A stretch of DNA of 64,000 nt from CAHJXG01 sp964235485. GTDB lineage: Bacteria; Pseudomonadota; Alphaproteobacteria; Acetobacterales; Acetobacteraceae. Below are positions 16,598 through 25,022 of the stretch, piece after piece. The stretch spans positions 8,714 to 72,713 of the forward strand of contig CAXSAZ010000020.1 in NCBI GenBank assembly GCA_964235485.1. The letters run 5' to 3'. A program made the position numbers and the translations under genes. Within the stretch, counting starts at the first letter, position 1. Each line of letters starts with the position of its first letter. A model generated the notes under the pieces. The model was not told the origin of the DNA, made no database searches, and worked only from the letters and a program-made list of their open reading frames with translations.

Positions 16598-17512
16598 TCA
16601 GCGTGCGATGGACAACTCGCCGGGCATCCCGCGCACCGCCCGGCCCGGCCGCACCGTCGCGACCAGCACCAGGAGCGTCAGCACGAAGGGCGCAGCGTAG
16701 AACAGGTAATAGTAGCTGGTCACGCCCACCGTCTGCAGCGACGGGCCGAGCGCCCCGGCGGCGCCGAACAGCAGCGACGCGCCCAGGCAGCCGACCGGGT
16801 TCCACCGCGCGAACACCACCAGCGCCACCGCCATCAGCCCTTGCCCGGACGACAGGCTCTCGTTCCAGCTTCCGGGATACACGAGGCTCAGGAACGCGCC
16901 GCCGATGCCCGCCAGCGCGCTGCCGGCCGACGTCGCCAGCAGCCGGGTGCGGTTGATGTGGAGGCCCAGCGCCCGCGCCGCGTCCGCGCTGTCGCCCACG
17001 ATGCGCAGCCGCAGGCCGAGCCGTGTGGCCCGGAACATCCAGGCCATGCCGAACGCCACCGCGACGCCCAACGGGAACAGCGGGCTGACCGTCAAGGCGC
17101 TTTGTATCTGAGGCACCGAAGACCAGCCCCCGAGCGGAACGCCCGGCAGGCCCGGCGCGCTCGGCTGCACGAAGGGCTTGCCGAAGAAGAACGCGATCCC
17201 GTTGCCGGCCAGCAGGATCGCGATGCCCATGGCCACGTCGTTCACCCGCGTCAGCGCGCACAGCACCCCATGCAGCCCGCCCAATGCCGCCCCCGCGCCC
17301 GCCGCCGCCAGCACGCCAAGCCACGGGCTGCCGGTCAGGTAGGAGGTGGCGTAGGCCACCATGGCGCCCAGCACCAGCACGCCCTCGTTGCCCAGGTTGA
17401 TGCGCCCGGCGCGCTCGGTCAGGCATTCGCCCAGGCTCACGAACAGGAACGGCGTGGACACCCGCAGCGCGCCGGCCAGCATGGCGACCAGCACGGTTTC
17501 CACCGCGCTCAT
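16598..17512 (-). CDS. ABC transporter permease (BMP/nucleoside type, second subunit)
   Basis: A 304-aa membrane protein of the branched-chain/simple-sugar permease family (NupQ-like). The start LAGALRVSTPFLFVSLGE and the GRINLGNEGVLVLGAM motif are diagnostic, followed by about eight hydrophobic segments. ATG at 17512 overlaps the preceding permease stop (ATGA). It is the partner of the upstream permease. Confidence 0.9.
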   Translation of the reverse strand: MSAVETVLVAMLAGALRVSTPFLFVSLGECLTERAGRINLGNEGVLVLGAMVAYATSYLTGSPWLGVLAAAGAGAALGGLHGVLCALTRVNDVAMGIAILLAGNGIAFFFGKPFVQPSAPGLPGVPLGGWSSVPQIQSALTVSPLFPLGVAVAFGMAWMFRATRLGLRLRIVGDSADAARALGLHINRTRLLATSAGSALAGIGGAFLSLVYPGSWNESLSSGQGLMAVALVVFARWNPVGCLGASLLFGAAGALGPSLQTVGVTSYYYLFYAAPFVLTLLVLVATVRPGRAVRGMPGELSIAR

Positions 17513-18522
17513 GCGGCACCCCGGGGCTGGAACCAACGCAGGCGGCCGTACAGCGTCTCGCTGGCCAGGATCGCCAGGAAGATCATGCCTTGCAGCACCA
17601 GCACCGTCGCATCCGGCAAGCCCATGCGCCGCTGCAGCAGCCCGCCCGCAGCACCGATGCCGCCCAGCAGCACGGCCATGGGCATGATGGCGAGCGCGTT
17701 GTGCCGGGCCAGAAAGGCGATCAGGATGCCGGAATAGCCGTAGCCCGCGATCAACGACGCATTGGCTCGGCCATGCACGGCCGCGACCTCGATGAACCCC
17801 GCCAGCCCCGCCAGCGCGCCGCCCAGCGCGCAGGCCCCCACCATGAGCCACGCCACCGGCAAGCCCTGCAACTGCGCCGCGCGCAGGTTGCCGCCGGTCA
17901 CGCGGGCGGCGAACCCCGTCGTGGTGCGCGCGATCAGCAGCCAGCACAGCACGCAGGCCACGGCCCCGATCAGGATGCCGGGATGCACGTCCAAGCCCGG
18001 CAGCGTCGGCAGCGCCGCGGATTGGGGGATGGCAAAGGTGGAAGGCTTGTTGAGGCTCGCCGGGTCGCGCATCGGACCTTCCACAAGCTGGTTGAACAGC
18101 GCGATGGCGATGTAGGCCATGACCAGGCTGGCCACCGTCTCGTTGATGCCGCGCCGGGCGCGCAGCAGGCCGACCATGCCCAGCCACGCCGCCCCGGCGG
18201 CCGCGCCGGTCGCCGCCATGGCAAGCTGGATCACCAGGCCGGGCGCGTCGCCCAGCATCAACCCGGCCCATGTCGCCGCCAACCCGCCCAGCACCAGCGC
18301 GCCCTCGCCCCCGATCACCACCAGGCCAAGCTGCGCCGGCACCGCCACGCACAGTGCCGTCAGCAGCAAGGGCGCTGCCCGGCTCAGCGTGTTGCGCCAG
18401 GAGAACCAGCTTCCGAACGCCCCGGTCCAGACCAACTGGAAGAAGGTCTGGGGCGAGCGGCCCAGCGCCAACAGGAACACGCAGAACAAGCCCGCCGCCG
18501 CCAGCACCGCGAGCACCGGCAC
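17509..18522 (-). CDS. ABC transporter permease (BMP/nucleoside type, first subunit)
   Basis: A 337-aa NupP-like membrane protein with LGLVVIGGEGALVLGGL near residue 65 and the internal NETVASLVMAYIAI motif. I used GTG at 18522. The same frame stays open upstream past the binding-protein stop (reading TFRLRQALEAG just before the GTG), and that part looks like the usual basic N-terminus, but no ATG, GTG or TTG is available there. The true start is therefore uncertain and could use a rarer codon. Confidence 0.85.
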   Translation of the reverse strand: MPVLAVLAAAGLFCVFLLALGRSPQTFFQLVWTGAFGSWFSWRNTLSRAAPLLLTALCVAVPAQLGLVVIGGEGALVLGGLAATWAGLMLGDAPGLVIQLAMAATGAAAGAAWLGMVGLLRARRGINETVASLVMAYIAIALFNQLVEGPMRDPASLNKPSTFAIPQSAALPTLPGLDVHPGILIGAVACVLCWLLIARTTTGFAARVTGGNLRAAQLQGLPVAWLMVGACALGGALAGLAGFIEVAAVHGRANASLIAGYGYSGILIAFLARHNALAIMPMAVLLGGIGAAGGLLQRRMGLPDATVLVLQGMIFLAILASETLYGRLRWFQPRGAA

Positions 18523-18608
18523 CAGCCCCGCTTCCAGCGCCTGCCGCAGCCGGAAGGTGCGGTCGGCCCTGGGCCGCGGCGCGGCGGCGACCGCTGCCCC
18601 GGTCGCGC

Positions 18609-19733
18609 TCAGGCGAGCGAGCCTTTCACGCCCTCGGCCAGCCAGTTCATCGACTCAAGCTCGATGGCGGTTTCCGGATAGGCGGACCCGGCGGCGACCA
18701 CCTGCTTGCCCGTGTTGTCCAGGAGCGGTCCTTTGAACACGGCGAAGCCGCCCTTCATGATCTCGGCCTTCGTGGCGTCGGCCCGCTTGCGCGCGGCCTC
18801 GCTGACCGCCGGGCCGTAGGGAGACATTTTCACGAATCCCTCCGCCAGCCCGCCGCGTGTGAAGTTCGGCAGCGTTTCGCCGGCCTGCATCTTGGACACA
18901 TACATCTTGTACACCTGCGCCCAGTTCCACTCGGCGCCGGTGAGATACCCTTTAGGGGCGAGCGCGGACTGGTTGGCGTGGTAGCCGCACGTGTAGGCGC
19001 CGCGCCCCTCCGCCGTTTGCACCACCACCTTCGGCCCGTCCACATGGCAGGTGATCACGTCCGCGCCGCCGTCGATCAGCGCGTTGGTGGCTTCTGCCTC
19101 CTTTACGGGCATCGACCAGTCGCCGGTGAACACCACCGCCACCGTGATGGACGGATCAACTGAACGCGCGCCGAGCGCGAAGCTGTTGACGTTGATCAGC
19201 ACTTGCGGAATGGGCTTGGCCGCCACGAAGCCGAGCTTCTTGGACTTGCTGGCATGGGCCGCGACGATGCCGTTGAGGTACTGCCCCATGCCGATGTAGC
19301 CGAAATACGACCCGGTGTTCATCGGGTGCTTGCTCTTGTCCCACAGACCGCCGCAATGCCGGAACTGCACGCCCGGCTCCCCCGCCGCCACGCGCAGCAT
19401 GTAGGGGTCGAAGTAGCCGAAGCTCGTGGGGAACAGCAGCGCCGCCTCGTCGAGCTTGATCATGCTCTGCATGGTCTTCACGACGTCGTCGGTTTCGGGG
19501 ACGCGCTCTTCTTCCAGCACCGTGACGCCGGGCATGGACTTGATGGCGGCGGCGCCCTCGGCGTGGGCCTGGTTGTAGCCGTAGTCGTCCTTCGGCCCGA
19601 CATAGATGAAGCCGACCGTGAGCGGCTTCGGCGCCGCGCGTGCCGGCGCCATGCGTGCGGACGCCAAGGCGGCGGCACCCGCGCCCACCCCGACCATGAG
19701 CCGCCTGCGGGTCGGACGGCGGATGTTCGTCAT
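18609..19733 (-). CDS. BMP-family ABC transporter substrate-binding protein
   Basis: A 374-aa periplasmic receptor of the basic-membrane-protein family, which binds purine or pyrimidine nucleosides and relatives. The N-terminus carries a twin-arginine signal (RRPTRRRLMVG, then an Ala-rich hydrophobic stretch to ARAAP). The mature start TVGFIYVGPKDDYGYNQAH is the BMP hallmark. GGAGG precedes the ATG. First transporter gene of the minus-strand operon that ends at 9946. Confidence 0.92.
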   Translation of the reverse strand: MTNIRRPTRRRLMVGVGAGAAALASARMAPARAAPKPLTVGFIYVGPKDDYGYNQAHAEGAAAIKSMPGVTVLEEERVPETDDVVKTMQSMIKLDEAALLFPTSFGYFDPYMLRVAAGEPGVQFRHCGGLWDKSKHPMNTGSYFGYIGMGQYLNGIVAAHASKSKKLGFVAAKPIPQVLINVNSFALGARSVDPSITVAVVFTGDWSMPVKEAEATNALIDGGADVITCHVDGPKVVVQTAEGRGAYTCGYHANQSALAPKGYLTGAEWNWAQVYKMYVSKMQAGETLPNFTRGGLAEGFVKMSPYGPAVSEAARKRADATKAEIMKGGFAVFKGPLLDNTGKQVVAAGSAYPETAIELESMNWLAEGVKGSLA

Positions 19734-19790
19734 CGGGCAGCCTCCTTGCAATGCTGGTTTGTTCATGCAGGCTGCGTGCCAGGATTTGCG

Positions 19791-20372
19791 TCAGAACCCC
19801 GCCATGGCCCGCCCGACTTGGGCCACGAAGCGCGCCCTTGTGTGCGGCGTCGAGATGTTCATGGCGTAGTGCGCGTGGAAGATGGCCGGCTTCGCCATGC
19901 CGATGCTGTGGCGCAGGTAGCGGCGGACCAACTTGCGCGGGTAGTCGCCCATCAGCCGCGCCCGCCACCGGGTCTGCCCGTAGGTCACGACACCGCCGAG
20001 CTTCTGCAAATGCGTGAGGCCGCCCCGCACCCGGCCGTCCGGCTGGATGTGCAGCGACACGCCGGGCAGCATCACCCGGTCGATCCAGCCCTTCAGGATC
20101 GCCGGCGGGCCGAAGCTCCAGGCGGGAAAGCACAGCACCAGCCCTTGCGCCGCCCGCAGCCGCGCGACCTCGTTCGCCACGGGGGCGACGTTGGCGGGGA
20201 TGTCGTGGTAGCCCATCCGCTCGGCGCGCGACATGACGGGGTTGAAGCCCTCGGCATTGAGGTCCAGCAGATCGACCTCGTGCCGTGGCGACAAGGAGGC
20301 TGCGATCCGGTCGCGGAGCGCCGCGTTGAAGCTCGTCTCGACCGGGTGGGCATACACCAGCAGCACGCGCAT
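19791..20372 (-). CDS. Flavodoxin-fold NAD(P)H oxidoreductase (NQO/MdaB-like)
   Basis: A 193-aa FMN/FAD-binding quinone-reductase-like protein. The N-terminus MRVLLVYAHPVETSFNAAL is the family's flavin phosphate-binding start, and FPAWSFGPPAILKGWIDRV is the second signature. The ATG at 20372 has AGGAGG about 11 bases upstream. It precedes the BMP receptor gene by 57 bases on the same strand and may be the first gene of that operon. A reductase there could serve a flavin-dependent step, but no partner oxygenase is in the operon. Confidence 0.85.
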   Translation of the reverse strand: MRVLLVYAHPVETSFNAALRDRIAASLSPRHEVDLLDLNAEGFNPVMSRAERMGYHDIPANVAPVANEVARLRAAQGLVLCFPAWSFGPPAILKGWIDRVMLPGVSLHIQPDGRVRGGLTHLQKLGGVVTYGQTRWRARLMGDYPRKLVRRYLRHSIGMAKPAIFHAHYAMNISTPHTRARFVAQVGRAMAGF

Positions 20373-20485
20373 TCCGCCAACATCCTCCTGTCCTGTCCGC
20401 ACCCAAACACTGCGCCGCTGTTATGGCGCGTGCCAGGCCGCCTTTCCTACCCGTCCGGTCATCTCAAGGAAAGTTGGGCAGCCAC

Positions 20486-20620
20486 TCAGGACCGTTGCGC
20501 CCGGCGCCAAGCGGCAGGCGAAGCCCCGACGCCGCGCGCAAACGCCTCGGCGAACGAACTCTGGTCGGCGAAGCCGCACCCTTGAGCGATGTGCGAGATC
20601 GGCAGGTCGCCGGCCAGCAG
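20486..20620 (-). pseudogene. C-terminal relic of an AraC-family transcription regulator
   Basis: The last 44 codons encode the second helix-turn-helix of an AraC/XylS regulator: LLAGDLPISHIAQGCGFADQ, then SSFAEAF and SPAAWRRAQ, ending at a TGA. The frame loses similarity exactly at 20620, where the haloperoxidase relic on the other strand begins. Everything encoding the sensor domain and first helix-turn-helix is gone. Confidence 0.8.
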
Positions 20621-20919
20621 CCCTGCCGTTCTACGGCTACAACCGCGAAGGGGCCGACGTGAAGGAGGGCGTGCGCCGCAACTGGTGGCGGCAGGGCATG
20701 ATGGGCGCCGTCAAGGCGCAACACGACGGGATCGCCGTGCCGACGCTGGTGATGCACGGCGAGGGCGACCAGGTGGTCCCGTTCGCAAACGCTGGGCCGC
20801 TCTCGGCCGCGCTGATACAAGGCGCGGTGCTGAAGGCCTACCCCGGCTTCCCGCACGGTATGCCTACCACCCACGCCGACCGGATCAACGCCGACCTGCT
20901 TGCTTTTATCCGGGAATAA
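20621..20919 (+). pseudogene. C-terminal relic of a non-heme haloperoxidase / alpha-beta hydrolase
   Basis: About 98 codons match the C-terminal third of perhydrolase-type alpha/beta hydrolases: FYGYNREGADVKEGVRRNWW, VPTLVMHGEGDQVVPFA, and GFPHGMPTTHADRINADLL with the catalytic Asp and His. The N-terminal part with the nucleophile Ser is missing. An internal stretch of about 18 residues, normally between the KAQHD and IAVPTLV blocks, is also deleted. The gene cannot be active. Confidence 0.8.
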
Positions 20920-20992
20920 CCCGCATTCACGGGGCGCCTTGGTTCTCGCCCCGTGGATGCGAGCGAACCATCACTGCCGAGGGAGACGAAGA

Positions 20993-21955
20993 ATGAGCTG
21001 GAATCCTTGCCCCGAGCCGACGCTCGGCGACCGCGCGAGCGCCGACGCGGTTGAAACGTTGATCGTGCCGCGGGCGGTGGACCTCGGCGAGATGACGGTG
21101 CGCCGGGCCTTGCCCTCCAAGGAGCGGCAGATGGTCGGGCCGTTCATCTTCTTCGACCAGATGGGTCCGGCCGAGTTCCTGACCGACCAAGGCATCGACG
21201 TGCGCCCGCATCCGCACATCAACCTTGCGACGCTCACCTACCTGTTCGAGGGCGAGATCCTGCATCGCGACAGCCTGGGCACCGAGAAGGCGATCCAGCC
21301 CGGCGCGGTGAACTGGATGCGCGCCGGCCGCGGCATCGTACACTCCGAGCGCACCGCCGAAGAGCGCAAGCGGCGCGGGCAGCGCCTGTTCGGCATCCAG
21401 ACCTGGATGGCGCTGCCCACGCGGGAGGAGGAAAGCGATCCCGCCTTTATCCACCATGGCGCCGAGGCGTTGCCGCTGATCGAGGCCGGCGGCGTCCGGG
21501 CGCGGCTGATCGCCGGGCGGGCGTTCGGCGCGGCGTCGCCGCTCGCGACGGCTTCCGAGACCCTCTATGCCGACGTTCAGCTCAAGGCGGGCGCCCGGAT
21601 GCCGATCGACGCCGGCTACGACGAACGGGCGATCTACACGATTGGCGGCACGATCGAAATCGCGGGCGACACGTTCGGGCCTGGCCAGCTCCTGGTGCTC
21701 CGGCCCGGCGACCTCATCACGGTGGCGGCAGCCGCGGACGCGCGCTTCATGCTGTTCGGCGGCGCTCCCATGGAGGGGCCGCGCTACATCTGGTGGAACT
21801 TCGTGTCTTCCCGCTTGGAGCGCATCGAGGCCGCGAAGGAGGAATGGGCCAGTGGCCGCTTCGACACCGTTCCGGGCGACGAGGCCGAGTTCATCCCGCT
21901 GCCCGTCAAGCGCGACGCGCCGCAGCGCGCGACCGGCGGCGTGCTGTATCCGTAG
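20993..21955 (+). CDS. Pirin-family protein
   Basis: A 320-aa bicupin. The pirin signature is clear: RPHPHINLATLTYLFEGEI with metal-binding histidines near residue 63, and MRAGRGIVHSER near residue 108. Family members act as quercetinase-like dioxygenases or as redox-responsive cofactors. The ATG at 20993 follows GGGAG; the frame is open upstream, but without similarity. It stands immediately before a ring-cleaving dioxygenase, suggesting a quinone or aromatic stress role. Confidence 0.9.
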   Translation: MSWNPCPEPTLGDRASADAVETLIVPRAVDLGEMTVRRALPSKERQMVGPFIFFDQMGPAEFLTDQGIDVRPHPHINLATLTYLFEGEILHRDSLGTEKAIQPGAVNWMRAGRGIVHSERTAEERKRRGQRLFGIQTWMALPTREEESDPAFIHHGAEALPLIEAGGVRARLIAGRAFGAASPLATASETLYADVQLKAGARMPIDAGYDERAIYTIGGTIEIAGDTFGPGQLLVLRPGDLITVAAAADARFMLFGGAPMEGPRYIWWNFVSSRLERIEAAKEEWASGRFDTVPGDEAEFIPLPVKRDAPQRATGGVLYP

Positions 21956-21994
21956 GCCGCCGCCGACACCCCTCCGACCACAGGAGCGCCCCCC

Positions 21995-22927
21995 ATGTCC
22001 CGCACCATTCCCGGCCTGCACCATGTCACCGCGATCTCCGGCCCGCCGCAGGCCAACGTCGATTTCTATGCCGGCCTGCTCCGTCAGCGTTTGGTGAAGA
22101 AGACCGTCAACTTCGACGCGCCGGACACCTACCACCTTTACTACGGCGACCGGGCCGGGTCGCCCGGCACGATCCTCACGTTCTTTCCCTTCGCCGGCGC
22201 CGGTCCCGGCCGGGCGGGCGCGGGCATGGCGAGCGCCGTCGCCTACGCGGTGCCGGAGGGCGGGATTGATGCCTGGATGACCCGCTTTGCCGAACAGGCC
22301 GTCGATTTCGACGGTCCCGCCACGCGCTTCGGCCAGCCCATGCTCGCGCTTCGCGATCCCGACGGCCTGTCCATCGAGCTGATCGAGGCCGGCCCTGCCG
22401 GCGACGCGGATGGGGCGCCGGCGGATGACGGGTTCCATTCCGTGACGCTGTGGCTGCGTGACCCCGAGCCTACGGCCCGGCTGCTGACCCGGCTGTTCGG
22501 CTACGAGCACGCTGGCGAGGAGGCGGATGCGAGCGGGCACCGCCAGCGCCTGGCAGCGCCCGGCGGCGGCCGGGGGGCAGTCATCGACCTGCTGCGCTCC
22601 GACGCGCCCTCCATCGGGCGTCAGGGCGCCGGCACGATCCATCACGTGGCATTCCGGGCCGAGAGCGACGAGGCGCAGCGGGAATGGCAGGAGCGCGTCG
22701 CCGCGTTCGGGCTTGACGTGACGCCGGTGATCGACCGGCAATACTTCAACGCCATCTACTTCCGCGAACCCGGCGGCGTGCTGTTCGAGATCGCCACCGA
22801 CCCGCCGGGCTTCGCAACCGACGAGGACGCGGCCGAGCTGGGCACCCGTCTCATGCTGCCGCCGCGGTATGAGCGGCGCCGAGCCGACATCGAGCGCGTG
22901 CTGCCCCCGATCCGGATGCCGGGTTGA
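21995..22927 (+). CDS. Ring-cleaving dioxygenase, glyoxalase/VOC fold (MhqO-like)
   Basis: A 310-aa protein with two vicinal-oxygen-chelate modules. Likely metal ligands are the His in LHHVTAISG, the His in IHHVAFRAE and the Glu in GVLFEIATDP. YHLYYGDRAGSPGTILTFFP is typical of the MhqO/LinE-like group that opens hydroquinone rings. A GGAG site precedes the ATG. It overlaps the next esterase gene (TGATG), the same pairing as mhqO-mhqD in Bacillus. Confidence 0.88.
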   Translation: MSRTIPGLHHVTAISGPPQANVDFYAGLLRQRLVKKTVNFDAPDTYHLYYGDRAGSPGTILTFFPFAGAGPGRAGAGMASAVAYAVPEGGIDAWMTRFAEQAVDFDGPATRFGQPMLALRDPDGLSIELIEAGPAGDADGAPADDGFHSVTLWLRDPEPTARLLTRLFGYEHAGEEADASGHRQRLAAPGGGRGAVIDLLRSDAPSIGRQGAGTIHHVAFRAESDEAQREWQERVAAFGLDVTPVIDRQYFNAIYFREPGGVLFEIATDPPGFATDEDAAELGTRLMLPPRYERRRADIERVLPPIRMPG

Positions 22928-23619
22928 TGCCGGGCGGCCTGGCCGCCGCAAGGGGAGGGCCACACGCGGGCGGGCGCGTGGCGCAGGCGGGCGCACCGCT
23001 GACCCGGGCGCGCCTGGCGGTCGTGATGGCGCATGGGCGCGGCGGGTCGCCGGAGGACATGCTGAGGCTTGCCGAGGCTTTGGCGCTGCCCGATGTCGCT
23101 TACCTGGCGCCCGCGGCGGCCGGGGGTTCGTGGTGGCCGGCGAGCTTCCTCGCCCCGGTCGAGGCCAACGAACCCGGCTTGTCGTCCGGCCTCGGCGTCC
23201 TCGACGGGTTGATGGAGCAACTGGAGGAGGACGGGTTCGGGCCTGACCGCATCGCGATTATGGGCTTCAGCCAGGGCGCCTGCCTTGCGCTGGAGTATGC
23301 CGCCCGTTCGGGGCGCCCCCACGGCATCGTCGGGCTGTCCGGCGGCTTGGTCGGAACCGGCGAGGCTGCCGGGCCGCCCCGGGACGAGCTGTATGGCCAC
23401 GTGCCGAAGCAGTTTGCCTACGGTGCCCGCCTGGCCGGCGCCTCGGTTTTCCTGGGTTGCCACGAGCGCGACCCGCATATCCCGCTTGCCCGGGTGCAGG
23501 AAAGCGCGGCGGTGTTCAACCGGCTCGGCGCCAGCGTGCGGGTCGAGGTCCTGCCCGGCGCCGGGCACGGGGTAGTGGAGGAGGAGGTCCGGGCCGTTCG
23601 CGGCCTCCTCAACCGCTGA
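22927..23619 (+). CDS. Phospholipase/carboxylesterase-family hydrolase (MhqD-like)
   Basis: A 230-aa alpha/beta hydrolase. The nucleophile Ser is in GFSQGACLAL, the Asp in CHERDPHIP and the His in GAGHGVVEEE. The ATG at 22927 overlaps the dioxygenase stop; the real homologous part starts around LAVVMAHGRGG, so the first 30 residues are atypical and the true start may lie later. Probably hydrolyses the ester or lactone formed after ring cleavage. Confidence 0.85.
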   Translation: MPGGLAAARGGPHAGGRVAQAGAPLTRARLAVVMAHGRGGSPEDMLRLAEALALPDVAYLAPAAAGGSWWPASFLAPVEANEPGLSSGLGVLDGLMEQLEEDGFGPDRIAIMGFSQGACLALEYAARSGRPHGIVGLSGGLVGTGEAAGPPRDELYGHVPKQFAYGARLAGASVFLGCHERDPHIPLARVQESAAVFNRLGASVRVEVLPGAGHGVVEEEVRAVRGLLNR

Positions 23620-23668
23620 TGGTCACCCATCCTACGGCATGGACCGCGTAGGAATGGGTGACCATCAG
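23616..23668. repeat. Long palindromic repeat, probable bidirectional transcript end
   Basis: The arm CTGATGGTCACCCATCCTAC (23616-23635, then G) pairs with CGTAGGAATGGGTGACCATC (then AG, ending at 23668), with one mismatch and a loop of about ten bases. The esterase stop codon lies inside the left arm. The inner ACCCATCCTACGGCATG block is shared with the repeat at 41203-41278, so this is a mobile or dispersed element serving as a terminator between convergent genes. Confidence 0.75.
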
Positions 23669-23738
23669 CCGCGCTTCGCCAGCGTCGGTCGCACGGCCCT
23701 TTGGCCGTTCCAACCACCGTGGGTTGAAGGCTCAGGCT

Positions 23739-25022
23739 TCACTGAATGGTGCCGTGATCCGTTTGCACGACCCATGACGTCCCATGGGGGGTGATGCTGG
23801 TGACGCGGCCGACGCCAGGCACTTGGTCGCCAACCTTGACCAAGCGCCCGCCCGCTTGTCCCGGCGCCGCGTTGACGTTGCTCAGCACCGCGACGCCGAA
23901 TGACGCCGCTTGCACGTGGTAGCCGGGCACGATGCGCGCGGAGTCGGTGGTCGCGGCCTTGGCGGCAACGGGCTTGCCGTCCTCGGCAGACGGCGAGGCA
24001 GGTGGCGCCGCTCCACCTTGCTGGCTGCCCGGCTCCGAAGCGGCGGCGGCGGGATCGCGTGCAAGCGCAAGGCTGAGGCGTTGCTCCAAGGCTTTGCTGC
24101 TGGCTTGCAGGGTATCGGCCAGCACCGCCACCTCCGTGCGGAGCTGAGCAGCCTCGCTGCGCGCGTCGCGCATGTCGTGCGTGGTCGCATCCAGGCGTTG
24201 ATCCAGGCCCGTCAGCTTGGTTTGCAGGCCTCCGATCAAGCTCACAACCTCCGTGCGCAGCTTTTCGTTGTCGGCCTGCGCATCGCGCACGAGCACGCCC
24301 ACCTGCCTCACCAGGGCGAGCAGGTTGACGGATTGCTGCGCGGTGGCAATGGGTGCCGCTGCTGCGTCGGGTGCGGCAGTCTCGGCTGGCTTGGACGGGC
24401 CGGGCGGCTGGGCCGCTGTTGGGCTGAGTGCCGAAGGCGCGAGCGAGGGGGGCGAAGCGGATGGAACCGGCGCCGGGGCGTCCGGCGTCGGCCGTCCCGG
24501 CAAGGCGGCGGCAAGCGCGACGGGCGCCGCCGCGGGCGTCGGCGCGGCGATTGGCCGCAGCAGCGCAACCTTCTCGCTCAGGGTGCGGAACAGGCTCTGG
24601 TTGGCCGCGAAGTCATGGAAGCGCTGCGCAAGCGTGGCCAGGGTTGCACCCATGGCGGCCTGGCCGCCCGAGGCTTGGGCGGCCCATGCGTAGTAGCCGC
24701 CCGCGGCGAGCGCGCACAACGCCAGGGCGGCGGTGCCGCCAAGCATCGCCCTGCGAATTGGACGCCGCCTTGCCGGGACGGCCGGGGCCGCGGCGAGTAC
24801 GCCGTGCTGCCCGCCCTCCTCCGGAAGGTCCAGATGCGCCGCAGCGGCCCGCAAGCTGTCAAACATCGGATTGAGCGGCCGGGGAGGCGCTGCAGCCCTG
24901 GGCGGCGGCGAGGGCTGGTACAGGTAGGACGCGCTGTACTTGCTCTCATAGCGCCGCTGTTTGTTCGCAAACTTGGCATCAAGCGCCTGAGCCGTAAGGG
25001 AACGCAAAGGGGGAACGGTCAT
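23739..25022 (-). CDS. Single-span membrane protein with Pro/Ala linker, coiled coil and C-terminal beta domain; function unknown
   Basis: A 427-aa protein I do not recognise. A cytoplasmic N-terminus (about 90 residues, with a Tyr/Lys-rich stretch YESKYSASYLYQ and a basic ARRRPIRR anchor) precedes one membrane segment at about 93-113. A Pro/Ala-rich linker follows (about 150-225), then a heptad-like coiled coil (about 240-310). A small C-terminal domain contains YHVQAASFGVAVL and GTSWVVQTDHGTI. That last part resembles periplasmic modules of type IV pilus or conjugation proteins, but this is a weak impression. It is convergent with the esterase and divergent from uppP. Confidence 0.7.
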   Translation of the reverse strand: MTVPPLRSLTAQALDAKFANKQRRYESKYSASYLYQPSPPPRAAAPPRPLNPMFDSLRAAAAHLDLPEEGGQHGVLAAAPAVPARRRPIRRAMLGGTAALALCALAAGGYYAWAAQASGGQAAMGATLATLAQRFHDFAANQSLFRTLSEKVALLRPIAAPTPAAAPVALAAALPGRPTPDAPAPVPSASPPSLAPSALSPTAAQPPGPSKPAETAAPDAAAAPIATAQQSVNLLALVRQVGVLVRDAQADNEKLRTEVVSLIGGLQTKLTGLDQRLDATTHDMRDARSEAAQLRTEVAVLADTLQASSKALEQRLSLALARDPAAAASEPGSQQGGAAPPASPSAEDGKPVAAKAATTDSARIVPGYHVQAASFGVAVLSNVNAAPGQAGGRLVKVGDQVPGVGRVTSITPHGTSWVVQTDHGTIQ

